NCBI GenBank assembly: GCA_947625805.1
Contig: CANQPT010000009.1
Coordinates: 1 to 50,467, forward strand
Source of the DNA: an uncultured Clostridia bacterium
Lineage (GTDB): Bacteria > Bacillota > Clostridia > Oscillospirales > CAG-272
Direction of reading: 5' to 3'
DNA length: 50,467 nucleotides
The notes under the pieces are model-generated. The model saw nothing but the letters and a program-made list of their open reading frames with translations. It was not told the DNA's origin and ran no database searches. The stretch's first letter is position 1. Every line of letters starts with the position of its first letter. Below, piece by piece: positions 32,614 through 40,746 of the stretch. The position numbers and the translations under genes were made by a program.

Positions 32614-33947
32614 CTCATTGCCTCGTACGCACCCAGCGTGCGAATCTTGTCAAGATCGGCCTGTACCTGCTCACAGAATCCCTCGTACTCGCCCAGATCC
32701 TCGCCCCAGAAGTCGGCCTTGGCACACAGCGCGGGGACAAGGCCGGCATCGTGCTTGTGGGCGGCAAAGTAATCAAGAACAGCGTCGTCATCTTTTGCAA
32801 GATCTGTGTCGCAATAGAACGCGATCAGCGCGGCAAAGGCAAAGGTAATCCGGCGCGGGATCACGCCGTTTGCCGCATAGTAATCGTGAAAGGTGCCCAG
32901 CAACCGCGCCCGAAATTTGGAGATCGAGTTGAGCGAGATGGATAGCAGTGCATGGTCAATAAACGGATTGCCAAAGCGTTCGAACACCTGCTCTGCAAAC
33001 TGTTCCAATTGCTCTTTCGGCAGTGCCAGCGTGGGAATGATTTCTTCATATACACAGCGTTTCATAAAGCCTGAGATGACCTCGTCCTGCATACATTCCC
33101 GCACGATGGTCTTGCCCGCAAGATATGCGGCAAGCACGGTGGCGGTGTGTGCGCCGTTTAAGATGCGCACCTTGCGCTCGCGGTAGGGAGTGACGTCGCC
33201 GCAAAAGACCACTGGCAGTCCCGCCCGGTCAAGGGGAAGCAGATCTCTGATCCTGCCTCTTTCCTCGATTACCCAAAGGGCGAAAGGCTCGCAGATGTCG
33301 AGCATCGGGTCGCCGTACTGCTCGGACAGAGCCGGGTCGTATCCGGTCACGATGCGGTCGACCAGCGTGGTGCAGAAATAACAGGCGCTGCACACCCAGT
33401 CGCGGAAGTCTGTGGGCAGATCCCAGCGCTCGGCCGTTTGCAGCACACAGGACTCAAGAGCGCGCGCATTGTCTGCGATCAATTCACAGGGCAGGATATA
33501 TAAGCCTGCCGACCGGGCGCCGGAAAAGTGCTCATAGCGCTCCCACAGCAGACGGGTGAGTTTGGCAGGATAACTTTCGGGCGGGGCGTCCGCCATACGA
33601 TCGTTTTCCGAGAGGGCAATGCCCGCCTCGGTGGTGTTGGATACCACGATGGAAAGCTCTTTATTTTTTGCAAAGGCAAGCAGAGCGTCAAAATCCTCGT
33701 AACAGCAGAACGCCTGTTCCACCGAGCGGACGGTGCGGGTCTCTTGGATCACCTTTCCGTCCATCATGCCGCGGGTGAGCAGGGTATAGGCGCATCCCTG
33801 CGCGCGCAGGGTCGAAAGGCTGCCCGCACGGATGGGTTTTGCAATGGTGACGGCGGCGTCGGTCACACCGGCCCCGTTTGCCGCGTCGACCATATAGTCA
33901 ACGAATGCGCGAAGGAAATTTCCCTCGCCGAATTGTAAGATTTTCAT
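32604..33947 (-). CDS. uxaB: Tagaturonate reductase (altronate oxidoreductase)
   Basis: 447 residues, mannitol-dehydrogenase superfamily. NADH reduces tagaturonate to altronate. N-terminal Rossmann start ILQFGEGNFLRAFVDYMV, then VSNTTEAGI and LPCELIADN, with the C-terminal helical domain containing KVRILNGAHTATVLAAYLAG (catalytic Lys/Asn/His region of the family). The start follows AAAGGAG. The uronate isomerase UxaC needed before it, and KDG kinase/aldolase after UxaA, are not in this window. Confidence 0.93.
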   Translation of the reverse strand: MKILQFGEGNFLRAFVDYMVDAANGAGVTDAAVTIAKPIRAGSLSTLRAQGCAYTLLTRGMMDGKVIQETRTVRSVEQAFCCYEDFDALLAFAKNKELSIVVSNTTEAGIALSENDRMADAPPESYPAKLTRLLWERYEHFSGARSAGLYILPCELIADNARALESCVLQTAERWDLPTDFRDWVCSACYFCTTLVDRIVTGYDPALSEQYGDPMLDICEPFALWVIEERGRIRDLLPLDRAGLPVVFCGDVTPYRERKVRILNGAHTATVLAAYLAGKTIVRECMQDEVISGFMKRCVYEEIIPTLALPKEQLEQFAEQVFERFGNPFIDHALLSISLNSISKFRARLLGTFHDYYAANGVIPRRITFAFAALIAFYCDTDLAKDDDAVLDYFAAHKHDAGLVPALCAKADFWGEDLGEYEGFCEQVQADLDKIRTLGAYEAMRCL

Positions 33948-33958
33948 GATGTGCTCCT

Positions 33959-34702
33959 TTACAGATATTGCCCGATGTTCACGGATGATGCCGATGCGCG
34001 GTCGACAAACAGGGTGAAGTCGGCGTGTTCTTTCAGCATGGTGGCGGGCACGGTGGGAGTAAGGCCGTTTTCCAGCGTGGCCTTGATGGCCTGCGCCTTG
34101 ACTGCGTGAGGCACGCAGGAGATGATGCAGTCGCTTTGCATGATCTGATACACGCTCATGGAAACTGCCTGTGCCGGCACGTCGTCAGGCGTCGCAAACC
34201 ACCCCTCTCCGCATTGCTGCGCCCGACAGCGCTCATCCAGATTGACGATGATATACGCATCGGTTGTATTAAAATCCGCCGGCGGATCATTGAATGCGAT
34301 GTGTGCGTTCTCGCCGATGCCGATCAGTGCTGCGTCGATGGGGGCACTGCGCAGTTGCTCCGTGAGGGCTGCTATGTTCGCCTTTACGTCGCCCTCGGTT
34401 TCCACGTAGTGCACTTTCTTCGGGTGTGCGAGATCTTCAAAGCGCTCACGAATGTATTTGCGGAAACTGGCCGGGTGCGTGACGGGAAGACCGATGTACT
34501 CATCCAGATGAAAGACCTCGACTCTGGACCAGTCGACCTGCTCTTTTACCAGAGCGGCGATGGTTTCAAACTGCGACGCACCTGTGGACATGAGCAGGCG
34601 AGCGCTCCCTTTTTTCGCAATCGCTTGGTTTAATTTTTGTGCTGTGAATCCGGCCGCACGGGAGCCCAACTCTTGCGGGGTTTCGGAAAGAACGATTTTC
34701 AT
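33959..34702 (-). CDS. nagB: Glucosamine-6-phosphate deaminase, variant active site
   Basis: 247 residues. Converts GlcN-6-P to fructose-6-P and ammonia. The FHLDEYIGL motif (proton-transfer Asp) is intact near residues 68-76. The usual GxGxDGHIAFNEP catalytic loop reads GIGENAHIAFNDPPADF: His is kept, but the Asp and Glu partners are replaced by Glu and Asp. This ENxHIAFNDP form is, to my knowledge, a recurring subclade, so activity may be kept with altered allostery or substrate. The start is in an ATGA overlap with nagA. Confidence 0.88.
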   Translation of the reverse strand: MKIVLSETPQELGSRAAGFTAQKLNQAIAKKGSARLLMSTGASQFETIAALVKEQVDWSRVEVFHLDEYIGLPVTHPASFRKYIRERFEDLAHPKKVHYVETEGDVKANIAALTEQLRSAPIDAALIGIGENAHIAFNDPPADFNTTDAYIIVNLDERCRAQQCGEGWFATPDDVPAQAVSMSVYQIMQSDCIISCVPHAVKAQAIKATLENGLTPTVPATMLKEHADFTLFVDRASASSVNIGQYL

Positions 34703-35889
34703 GCCTGTGTATCTCCTTGTTGATATTGGATCGTCCCGCCTACCATGGTAAACAGAACCTGTATGTGTTCATCAAAAATTGTGAGGTCAGCGTCATAGCC
34801 GGGCGCAAGGCGGCCTTTGCCTTGCAGGTTCATTGCGTCTGCCGGAGTTTGCGACCCCATCTTCACTGCGTCGGCCAGCGGTATGCCTACCCCCGTCGCC
34901 GTGCGGATCAGGCGGTCAAAGGTCGCCGTACTGCCTGCAAGCGCACTGCGGTCGGGTAACCACGCCGCACCGTCCGCCAGCACGGCGCGTGTGCCCGTGC
35001 CCTTTGCGCCCAGCATACATTCGCCGACTTCGGGAAGGGAGGCGCCCCGCATGGAGTCTGTGACCAAAATCATGCGGTCCGGCCCCTTGACCCGATAGAT
35101 CAGCTGTAACAGTTCGGCAGGCAGGTGTATGCCGTCTGTGATGGCCTCGCAGTAAAGGTCATCCCGCAAAAGACAGGCCTCTGCCGCCCCGGCGATACGG
35201 AAGCCGTTTTTTCTGTGCACGCCGGACATGCCCGAGTACAGGTGGGTGGCGATCCGGTATCCCGCGTCTGCCGCCGCAAAGACAGCCGACGGTTCTGCGT
35301 CGGTATGCGCAATGCCGCACACGGTCCCGCGAGGGGCGAGCGCTTTTACCAGTTCTACCGCTCCCGCAAGTTCGGGTGCGGCGTCCACGCGGGCGATACA
35401 CGGATAGCGTTCGGTCAAAGCCCGCCATGAGCCGTCCGCCGGATCGCGCAGATATCCCGGCGGCTGTGCGCCGCACTGGACGGGATTCAAATAAGGGCCC
35501 TCCAGATGTACGCCGAGAAATGCCGCACCGCCCGTAAATCGGGTCGCTTGCAGCGAATCCAGCGCCCGTTCGATTTCGGGCAGGGGTGCGCTCATGGTGG
35601 TGGGATAGACCCCGGTCACGCCGTGATGCGCATAGTCGTGCATGGCCTGCGCCGCGCCCGCGCTGTCCGCGTCCATAAAATCGTATCCGGCAATGCCGTG
35701 GGTATGCAGTTCGATCCAACCGGGACTGACGTATGCTCCCTGCGCGTCGATGACCTGTTCAAACGCGCACGGGTCGAGCGTATCCGTGCAGGTCAGCGCG
35801 GCGATTTTGCCTGACTCGATCAAAATTGCGTCCTCGGACAGGGCCTTACCCTCCAAGAGCGGTTTTGCGTGAATGATTGCGGTTTTCAC
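34699..35889 (-). CDS. nagA: N-acetylglucosamine-6-phosphate deacetylase
   Basis: 396 residues from a GTG at 35889, chosen because it follows AAGGA, overlaps the lacI stop by 4 bp and gives the normal N-terminus. Amidohydrolase TIM barrel. Metal and catalytic motifs: WIELHTHGIAGYDFMD near residues 60-75, GVHLEGPYLNP near 125-135, GIAHTDAEPS, THLYSGMSGVHRKNG, and VTDSMRGA (catalytic Asp). Removes acetate from GlcNAc-6-P to feed NagB. Longer upstream starts run into lacI and are unlikely. Confidence 0.94.
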   Translation of the reverse strand: MKTAIIHAKPLLEGKALSEDAILIESGKIAALTCTDTLDPCAFEQVIDAQGAYVSPGWIELHTHGIAGYDFMDADSAGAAQAMHDYAHHGVTGVYPTTMSAPLPEIERALDSLQATRFTGGAAFLGVHLEGPYLNPVQCGAQPPGYLRDPADGSWRALTERYPCIARVDAAPELAGAVELVKALAPRGTVCGIAHTDAEPSAVFAAADAGYRIATHLYSGMSGVHRKNGFRIAGAAEACLLRDDLYCEAITDGIHLPAELLQLIYRVKGPDRMILVTDSMRGASLPEVGECMLGAKGTGTRAVLADGAAWLPDRSALAGSTATFDRLIRTATGVGIPLADAVKMGSQTPADAMNLQGKGRLAPGYDADLTIFDEHIQVLFTMVGGTIQYQQGDTQA

Positions 35890-36863
35890 GTCGTTTCCTT
35901 TTCTACCAGTTCGCAGGGAAGAACGGATTTCTTTGCGACCGTTTTTCCTTCTTTCAGATCGGAAAACAGCCGAATGCCCAGCATACAAAGATCGGATACG
36001 TGATTGTCCACCGACGTGATGCGCGGGGTAGAGCACTCGGAGAGTACCGAGTTGTCGTATCCCACGATGGCCAGATCCATCGGTACGGCTTTGCCCATGG
36101 TAAGCGCCGCCTTGAGGGTACCCACTGCCAACTCGTCTACCGAGGTGAGCACCGCGCTGACCGTGGGGTGTTGGGCGAGCAGAGCCGCCGCCGTTTTGCG
36201 CGCGGTTTCAATATCGCGGGGACAGTTGAAGACCGGGGCGTTTTCGGCGGGAATGCCGCAGGCCTCGATCGCACGGCGGAATCCGGCGAGTTTTTTCGTG
36301 CCGCTGATTGTGTCGGTATCGTACAAATAGAGAAATTCACAGTGCCCGCGGGTATACAGCAATTGCACGGTTTGCCCGACGGCGGCCGCATCGTCGCAGA
36401 AGACGTTGTAGCACTCGGGATGATCGGTTTCCAGATTGATGGTGATGATGGGGACGGCGCCTCCGGCGGTCAGTTGGTCCTGCACCGGATGAAAGGCGGA
36501 GCCGATGGTAAAGATGGCATCCACGCGCCTGCTGAGCAGGCCGTCGATATACCGTCCGATGTGGGAGGGACGCTTACCCACGCTGTACAGGATGATATCA
36601 TATCCCATCTTTCGCGCCTGCCGTTCCAGCACAGAAACCGCCCGCACATAATAAAGGTCGTCGATCTCGGAAACCAGAATGCCGATCAGTTTCATACTGC
36701 CGCTGTTGATGCCCTGGGCGTAGGGATTGGGACGGTATCCGGTCTGAGCCAGCACCGCATTTACCTTTGCCCGGGTCTGCGCACTGACACTGCCGCCGTT
36801 GATCACCCGGGAAACTGTGGCAGTGGACACGCCGCATAGCTTTGCAATATCGTAGATATTCAA
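35886..36863 (-). CDS. LacI-family repressor of the nag-uxa operon
   Basis: 325 residues. Helix-turn-helix at 1-22 (NIYDIAKLCGVSTATVSRVINGG), hinge to about 60, then a periplasmic-binding-protein-like effector domain (IGILVSEIDDLYY onward). First gene of its transcript, overlapping nagA. Two inverted copies of a TGTAAxCGxTTACA operator flank its promoter, one right at the start point, so it probably represses itself and all four downstream genes. The inducer should be a product of the DUF4838 step or an amino-sugar phosphate; this is inferred. Confidence 0.93.
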   Translation of the reverse strand: MNIYDIAKLCGVSTATVSRVINGGSVSAQTRAKVNAVLAQTGYRPNPYAQGINSGSMKLIGILVSEIDDLYYVRAVSVLERQARKMGYDIILYSVGKRPSHIGRYIDGLLSRRVDAIFTIGSAFHPVQDQLTAGGAVPIITINLETDHPECYNVFCDDAAAVGQTVQLLYTRGHCEFLYLYDTDTISGTKKLAGFRRAIEACGIPAENAPVFNCPRDIETARKTAAALLAQHPTVSAVLTSVDELAVGTLKAALTMGKAVPMDLAIVGYDNSVLSECSTPRITSVDNHVSDLCMLGIRLFSDLKEGKTVAKKSVLPCELVEKETT

Positions 36864-36878
36864 AACCCAACCTCACTT

Positions 36879-36892
36879 TGTAAGCGTTTACA
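36879..36892. promoter_or_regulatory. LacI-type operator O1
   Basis: TGTAAGCGTTTACA, a 14-bp palindrome-like site covering the predicted transcription start of lacI. Confidence 0.85.
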
Positions 36893-36898
36893 CTCACA

Positions 36899-36927
36899 AT
36901 TATACACGATAACCCGAAAAAGGTCAA
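36899..36927 (-). promoter_or_regulatory. Promoter of lacI-nagA-nagB-uxaB-uxaA
   Basis: Minus strand TTGACC (36927-36922), a 17-bp spacer, and TATAAT (36904-36899). Confidence 0.85.
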
Positions 36928-36955
36928 TAGAAAAATAACGATTTTCGGAAATATT

Positions 36956-36969
36956 TGTAAACGCTTACA
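36956..36969. promoter_or_regulatory. LacI-type operator O2
   Basis: TGTAAACGCTTACA, the exact reverse complement of O1, about 77 bp away centre to centre, between the DUF4838 stop and the promoter. The spacing would suit repression by DNA looping. Confidence 0.82.
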
Positions 36970-36989
36970 TTACCGGTAAAAGGAATGGC

Positions 36990-38858
36990 TTATTCAAAGT
37001 CATACCAATAGCCGCCCGCAAAATCGCGGGAGTCGGTATTGGTCACGGGGAAGGCGATCGCCCAGCCGGGATTGTTGTGGCGGAAACTGTCAAAGCGGGT
37101 GGCCATGTAGGCGAGTTCTCCTGTGGGATCCTCGTAGTCCTGGAAGCGTCCCGCCTGCTTGCGCGGATTATTAGCCGGATCGGCGGTTTCGATCTCGGAA
37201 TAGCGGAAAGCCATACGCATCAGCCGGATGTTGTTGCGGCAGAGCGGATCGCTCGTTTTGGAAAGCGCCCTCTCAAAGCAGGCATAGACCGCCTCCTTGT
37301 CCACGTGCTCGATCATGTATTTGCCGGAAAGATAGATGGGCTCCTGTCCGTCCAGAGTGTCCTCCATTATGCGGATTGCCGCCAGTACCTCGTCTGCTCC
37401 TTCGCCGAACAGCGGCGCGATGGCGCTCAGATTGTCCTCAAGCGAGAGGGAGGTATCGTATCCTGTTCTGCCAAAGGTGTAGAAGTTGACCAGGTGATTC
37501 CAGTGGTTGAAGCACTCGATCTGTGTGCCCGCGCCCTCGATGCCCGCCTCGGTGAAATGCTGCCAGATGCTCTGGATCTCGTCCGCCATGGGTATGACCC
37601 GCTGACGGTTGCCGAATACGCCCATGTAGTAGTCGTAGTAGAATACCCGTGCGCCGGCATCCCTCCAACGCAGAATGTTTTCCTCATACTCCGTGCCCGA
37701 AAGGCAGGATCCGTCCGGCTTTCCGCATTTGCGCTGCTCTTTTGCCCATGTGGCCTCATCGATGTGCAGATTGGGCTCCAGACGAACGCCGTCCGGACAT
37801 CTCCACAGATCCACGTAAATCAGCATATCGATCTTGGCCCTCGGGTGGCGCTTTCCTACTCGCTTTGCCACACTGTTCAAGAAATAGGTGTAATTTTCCA
37901 CCTTGGAGTGGGGTGCGCACTTTTCGCAGCAGCACTGCTCGTGTACGCCGTCGTTGGGCCAGAATGCGATCATGTCCACCTGGGGATTGCGATCGATCCA
38001 TTTGTTGATGTTCTCGCTGACCTGTTCAATACATTCCTCGTTTCTCGCGCAGTACACGAGTTGCCCGCGCTCATTGACCGGACGGAAACGTGTGCCGTCC
38101 GCGCACAGGCGGTAATATTCGGGATGCGTTTGGTAATAGTGCTCAGGAAAATCCTTGTTGCCCTCGGCGGGAAGCCATGTAGACGAAGCCTCGTGATGGC
38201 CGACGGTCAGGCGAATGCCTCGCTTTTCAAATTCCGGTAAAAACCCGTTGTCGCGGTAAGCCTCGTATATGCTGGCCCAGACCAGCATCCGGTTGTAGCG
38301 GTTTTTTGCCATCCATTCAAGAAAGGACTGATTGAGATGGTGATACGGGTCGCCCGCGCGCTCGCCGTACTGGACGATCGCCGTACGGTAGGGGCGGTCT
38401 GCGTGGGCCTTGACATAGCGGCCCCGGGGCAGGTCGATCTCTTTTTCGCGGGGGATATACTCGCCCGCCCGATTGCCCGGCGCACTGTATGCGGCAAGAC
38501 AGCAGTGCAGATATCGCTCGATAAATTCATAGGCGGCGTACAGGGTGCCGCGCTCCATATCGTCGAAGCCCTCGCTTCCCGCGATCAGCACGGTGTTCTC
38601 ACCCACCTCGATCAACATTCCCTCCTCGCCGGTCAAAAGAGACTCAAACTCCTCTTTTCCAATCGGGCAGGCGGCGTTGCGCCCGGGGCCTCCGATGATC
38701 AGGTTGTTCGCCCCCGGAACGGGCGTGCTTTCTCTGCGTGCTTCAACGTCCAGCGTGCGTTTCAGATAACGGGTCAGTTCTTCGCCGGCCAGAGCCTCTC
38801 TGGGGGTCGGCTCTTCCGGCAGAATCAGCACGGTTTTGGTTTGTCCTGACAGTTTCAT
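36990..38858 (-). CDS. DUF4838 protein, GH67-like glycoside hydrolase candidate
   Basis: 622 residues, no signal peptide, so cytoplasmic. The N-terminal ~140 residues resemble the alpha-glucuronidase N-terminal domain (REALAGEELTRYLKRTLD, NLIIGGPGRN, RGTLYAAYEFIERYLHCC). The DUF4838 barrel follows, with MIAFWPNDGVHEQCCCEKC near residues 295-313 and HIDEATWAKEQRKC. DUF4838 has no agreed reaction. Divergently promoted from the gene at 38997 and followed by lacI and the amino-sugar/uronate genes, which suggests it releases a hexuronate or N-acetylhexosamine from an imported oligosaccharide. Confidence 0.82.
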   Translation of the reverse strand: MKLSGQTKTVLILPEEPTPREALAGEELTRYLKRTLDVEARRESTPVPGANNLIIGGPGRNAACPIGKEEFESLLTGEEGMLIEVGENTVLIAGSEGFDDMERGTLYAAYEFIERYLHCCLAAYSAPGNRAGEYIPREKEIDLPRGRYVKAHADRPYRTAIVQYGERAGDPYHHLNQSFLEWMAKNRYNRMLVWASIYEAYRDNGFLPEFEKRGIRLTVGHHEASSTWLPAEGNKDFPEHYYQTHPEYYRLCADGTRFRPVNERGQLVYCARNEECIEQVSENINKWIDRNPQVDMIAFWPNDGVHEQCCCEKCAPHSKVENYTYFLNSVAKRVGKRHPRAKIDMLIYVDLWRCPDGVRLEPNLHIDEATWAKEQRKCGKPDGSCLSGTEYEENILRWRDAGARVFYYDYYMGVFGNRQRVIPMADEIQSIWQHFTEAGIEGAGTQIECFNHWNHLVNFYTFGRTGYDTSLSLEDNLSAIAPLFGEGADEVLAAIRIMEDTLDGQEPIYLSGKYMIEHVDKEAVYACFERALSKTSDPLCRNNIRLMRMAFRYSEIETADPANNPRKQAGRFQDYEDPTGELAYMATRFDSFRHNNPGWAIAFPVTNTDSRDFAGGYWYDFE

Positions 38859-38888
38859 GGTGTACCTCCATGCGGATTGTTTGGCGCT

Positions 38889-38917
38889 ATTCTATCACAG
38901 GCCATAGCAAAAAACAA
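38889..38917 (-). promoter_or_regulatory. Promoter of the DUF4838 gene
   Basis: Minus strand TTGTTT (38917-38912), a 17-bp spacer, and TAGAAT (38894-38889). No copy of the LacI operator is seen here. Confidence 0.65.
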
Positions 38918-38947
38918 GCCGTTTATTTCAAATTTTTTGGTTTTTTC

Positions 38948-38976
38948 TTGCATATATGCCTCAAATCTGCTATACT
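38948..38976 (+). promoter_or_regulatory. Promoter of the 229-residue membrane protein gene
   Basis: TTGCAT (38948-38953), a 17-bp spacer, and TATACT (38971-38976), 20 bp before the ATG. Confidence 0.78.
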
Positions 38977-38996
38977 GGAATTAAGGAGAGTTTGCA

Positions 38997-39686
38997 ATGA
39001 AAAAATTTCTCAAATGGATCGAAAATTATTGGTATCATTATAAGTGGCATACGCTGATCGCCGCGTTTTTTATCGTGATCGGCGCGGTCTGTCTTGGTCA
39101 AATGCTCTCGCGTGAATCCTATGACGCATATCTGATGTACGCGGGCGGAAGTTACTTCACTGTGAATGAGGAACAAGCAGTGCTGAAAGCATTTTCCAAT
39201 ATCGCAGAAGACTATGACGGGAACGGCAAGTGCTCGCTCTGCTTGACCAAACTGATCGTACTCAGCGAAGAGCAGTTAGAGCAGGCGCGCGCTCAGGCAA
39301 AGACGGAGGACAGCGCCCTTGCCTATAACTTTCAAGATCGCCGGGAAACGCTTGAACAGTTTGATTTTGAGATCATGTCGGGCAAAAGTTATCTTTGCCT
39401 TTTGAGCGAGGATATGTACAAACGGTGTAAGGGAAAGGACCGCTTTGTTCCCGTTGCGGAGTTAGCGGACGTAGCGGCCGAGAGCCTGTATGACGACTAT
39501 ACCATTCGCCTTTCGGAAACCGAGTTCGGACAGTATTTTTCAGAGGCGCTTTCGGTGCTTGGCGATGATGTTTTGGTTTGCCTTCGGCACATTTCCGCCA
39601 CCGATGGACAGAACAGGCACGCCGCCGCCGAATACAAAAATTATCAGGAACTCTTCCGCTCGCTCGTGCAGTTTTCGGTGAAATGA
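38997..39686 (+). CDS. Membrane-anchored protein of unknown function
   Basis: 229 residues after AAGGAG. A short cytoplasmic tip with aromatic residues (WIENYWYHYKWHT) leads into one membrane helix (about residues 18-38), followed by an extracytoplasmic domain of ~190 residues with several Leu-rich helices and two Cys near residue 79. The aromatic YWYHYKWHT entry is, to my knowledge, common to a group of unnamed clostridial membrane proteins. Single gene, followed 18 bp later by a TIR element, so its 3' untranslated region would carry the element's hairpins. Confidence 0.8.
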   Translation: MKKFLKWIENYWYHYKWHTLIAAFFIVIGAVCLGQMLSRESYDAYLMYAGGSYFTVNEEQAVLKAFSNIAEDYDGNGKCSLCLTKLIVLSEEQLEQARAQAKTEDSALAYNFQDRRETLEQFDFEIMSGKSYLCLLSEDMYKRCKGKDRFVPVAELADVAAESLYDDYTIRLSETEFGQYFSEALSVLGDDVLVCLRHISATDGQNRHAAAEYKNYQELFRSLVQFSVK

Positions 39687-39704
39687 TTTTTGACCAAGTG
39701 CTTA

Positions 39705-39977
39705 GGCAATACAATCAGGGTACAATGCGCCCCTGACGGCGCGATTTCTCGCTTTGCTGTGTTATCGGCCTCGGAATACGATAGTATTCCATCGGCCTGC
39801 TGCCTTGCAAATCAAAAAATCGCGCTCGTCAGGGGTCGTAGATTTTTCAGGAGAACGCCCGCCGATGCATGCAAGGCGCGCGCTTGCGGCCTATACTTAA
39901 CGTATGGCAAAAGCGTGCAACACAGCAGGCGCGGCGGGCATTCCCTGAAAAACGCGTTGTACCCTGATTGTATTGCC
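39705..39977. mobile_element. MITE-like TIR element, copy B (273 bp)
   Basis: Perfect 21-bp terminal inverted repeats (left end starts GGCAATACAATCAGGGTACA), flanked by TA (39703-39704, 39978-39979). Two large hairpins: arms 39730-39747 (CCCCTGACGGCGCGATTT) with 39817-39835, enclosing GGAATAC/GTATTCC; and arms 39843-39864 (from TTTTTCAGG) with 39932-39952, enclosing GCAAG/CTTGC. Inverted orientation relative to copy A. No coding potential for a transposase. Confidence 0.92.
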
Positions 39978-39990
39978 TACAGCAAAGGTA

Positions 39991-40020
39991 AACAGCCCGT
40001 CGGTTTTTCGGCGGGCTGTT
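39991..40020 (-). terminator. Terminator of the polysaccharide deacetylase pair
   Basis: Stem AACAGCCCGCC/GGCGGGCTGTT type (39991-40003 with 40010-40020) 3 bp past the stop; minus-strand tail TTTACCTTTG is only moderately T-rich. Confidence 0.7.
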
Positions 40021-40023
40021 CTC

Positions 40024-40746
40024 TCACAGTGCTTCGCTTTCCATTAGTTCGGATATGGTCACAAACTCAAACCCTTTTGCCTTTAGTTTGGGGATAAAGC
40101 GGCGCAGAGCCTCAGGTGTGGGACTCGGCTTGGTCACGTAGTCGTGGCAGAGAATAATATCTCCGCTTTTTGCGTTTCCGAGTACTAACTTGACGATGTT
40201 GTCTGCCGGATTATGCGCCCAGTCGGTCGTGTCGATATCCCATAACAGCAACTGATAGGACATGGTTTTTGCACAGTTTTGTACCGCGTTGCAACAAAAG
40301 CCCTCCGGCGGTCGGAACAGTCTGGGACGGTAGTCACACAATTCCTCTAATACCTGTTCGGTCTTTTGAAGTTCTTCTGATAGAGCCTTTTCACTCAGGT
40401 TCCGCATATGCGGGTGAGAATAGGTGTGATTGCCCACCTCGTGGCCGGCCTCGATCTCGCGTTTTACCAACTCCGGGTACAACTGCACATTTTCACCAAC
40501 GACAAAAAAGGTTGCCTTGATCCCGTATTCGTCTAAGATGTCTAAGATCTGTTCGGTATAATACGGATGAGGACCGTCGTCAAAGGTCAGTGCGATCTTG
40601 TTTTCCTCATTGGGTACCGAGATCACCGCAGTGGGAGCCGCAAATGCTCTCTGTCCGAAAAGCAGAAAGGACAGAGCGCACAGTCCGCTGAGCGCGCGCT
40701 TTATAGTTCGGTCAGCGAGCCGAAGCGGTAACCTTGCGCTTCCCAT
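40024..40746 (-). CDS. Polysaccharide deacetylase (NodB domain), secreted
   Basis: 240 residues from the ATG at 40746, which lies 46 bp inside the upstream gene. A hydrophobic signal sequence follows a basic stretch (RALSGLCALSFLLFGQRAFA). NodB motifs: TFDDGPHPYYTEQIL (catalytic Asp pair), GNHTYSHPHM (two metal His), and FRPPEGFCCN. Removes N-acetyl or O-acetyl groups from wall or capsule glycans outside the cell. Later starts would need rare codons, so the long overlap may be real and couple its translation to the upstream deacetylase. Confidence 0.87.
   Translation of the reverse strand: MGSARLPLRLADRTIKRALSGLCALSFLLFGQRAFAAPTAVISVPNEENKIALTFDDGPHPYYTEQILDILDEYGIKATFFVVGENVQLYPELVKREIEAGHEVGNHTYSHPHMRNLSEKALSEELQKTEQVLEELCDYRPRLFRPPEGFCCNAVQNCAKTMSYQLLLWDIDTTDWAHNPADNIVKLVLGNAKSGDIILCHDYVTKPSPTPEALRRFIPKLKAKGFEFVTISELMESEAL

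Noticed and set aside
35890-36036. Longer N-terminus for NagA
   Set aside because: It overlaps lacI and lacks family similarity; the GTG at 35889 has a ribosome site and 4-bp coupling.
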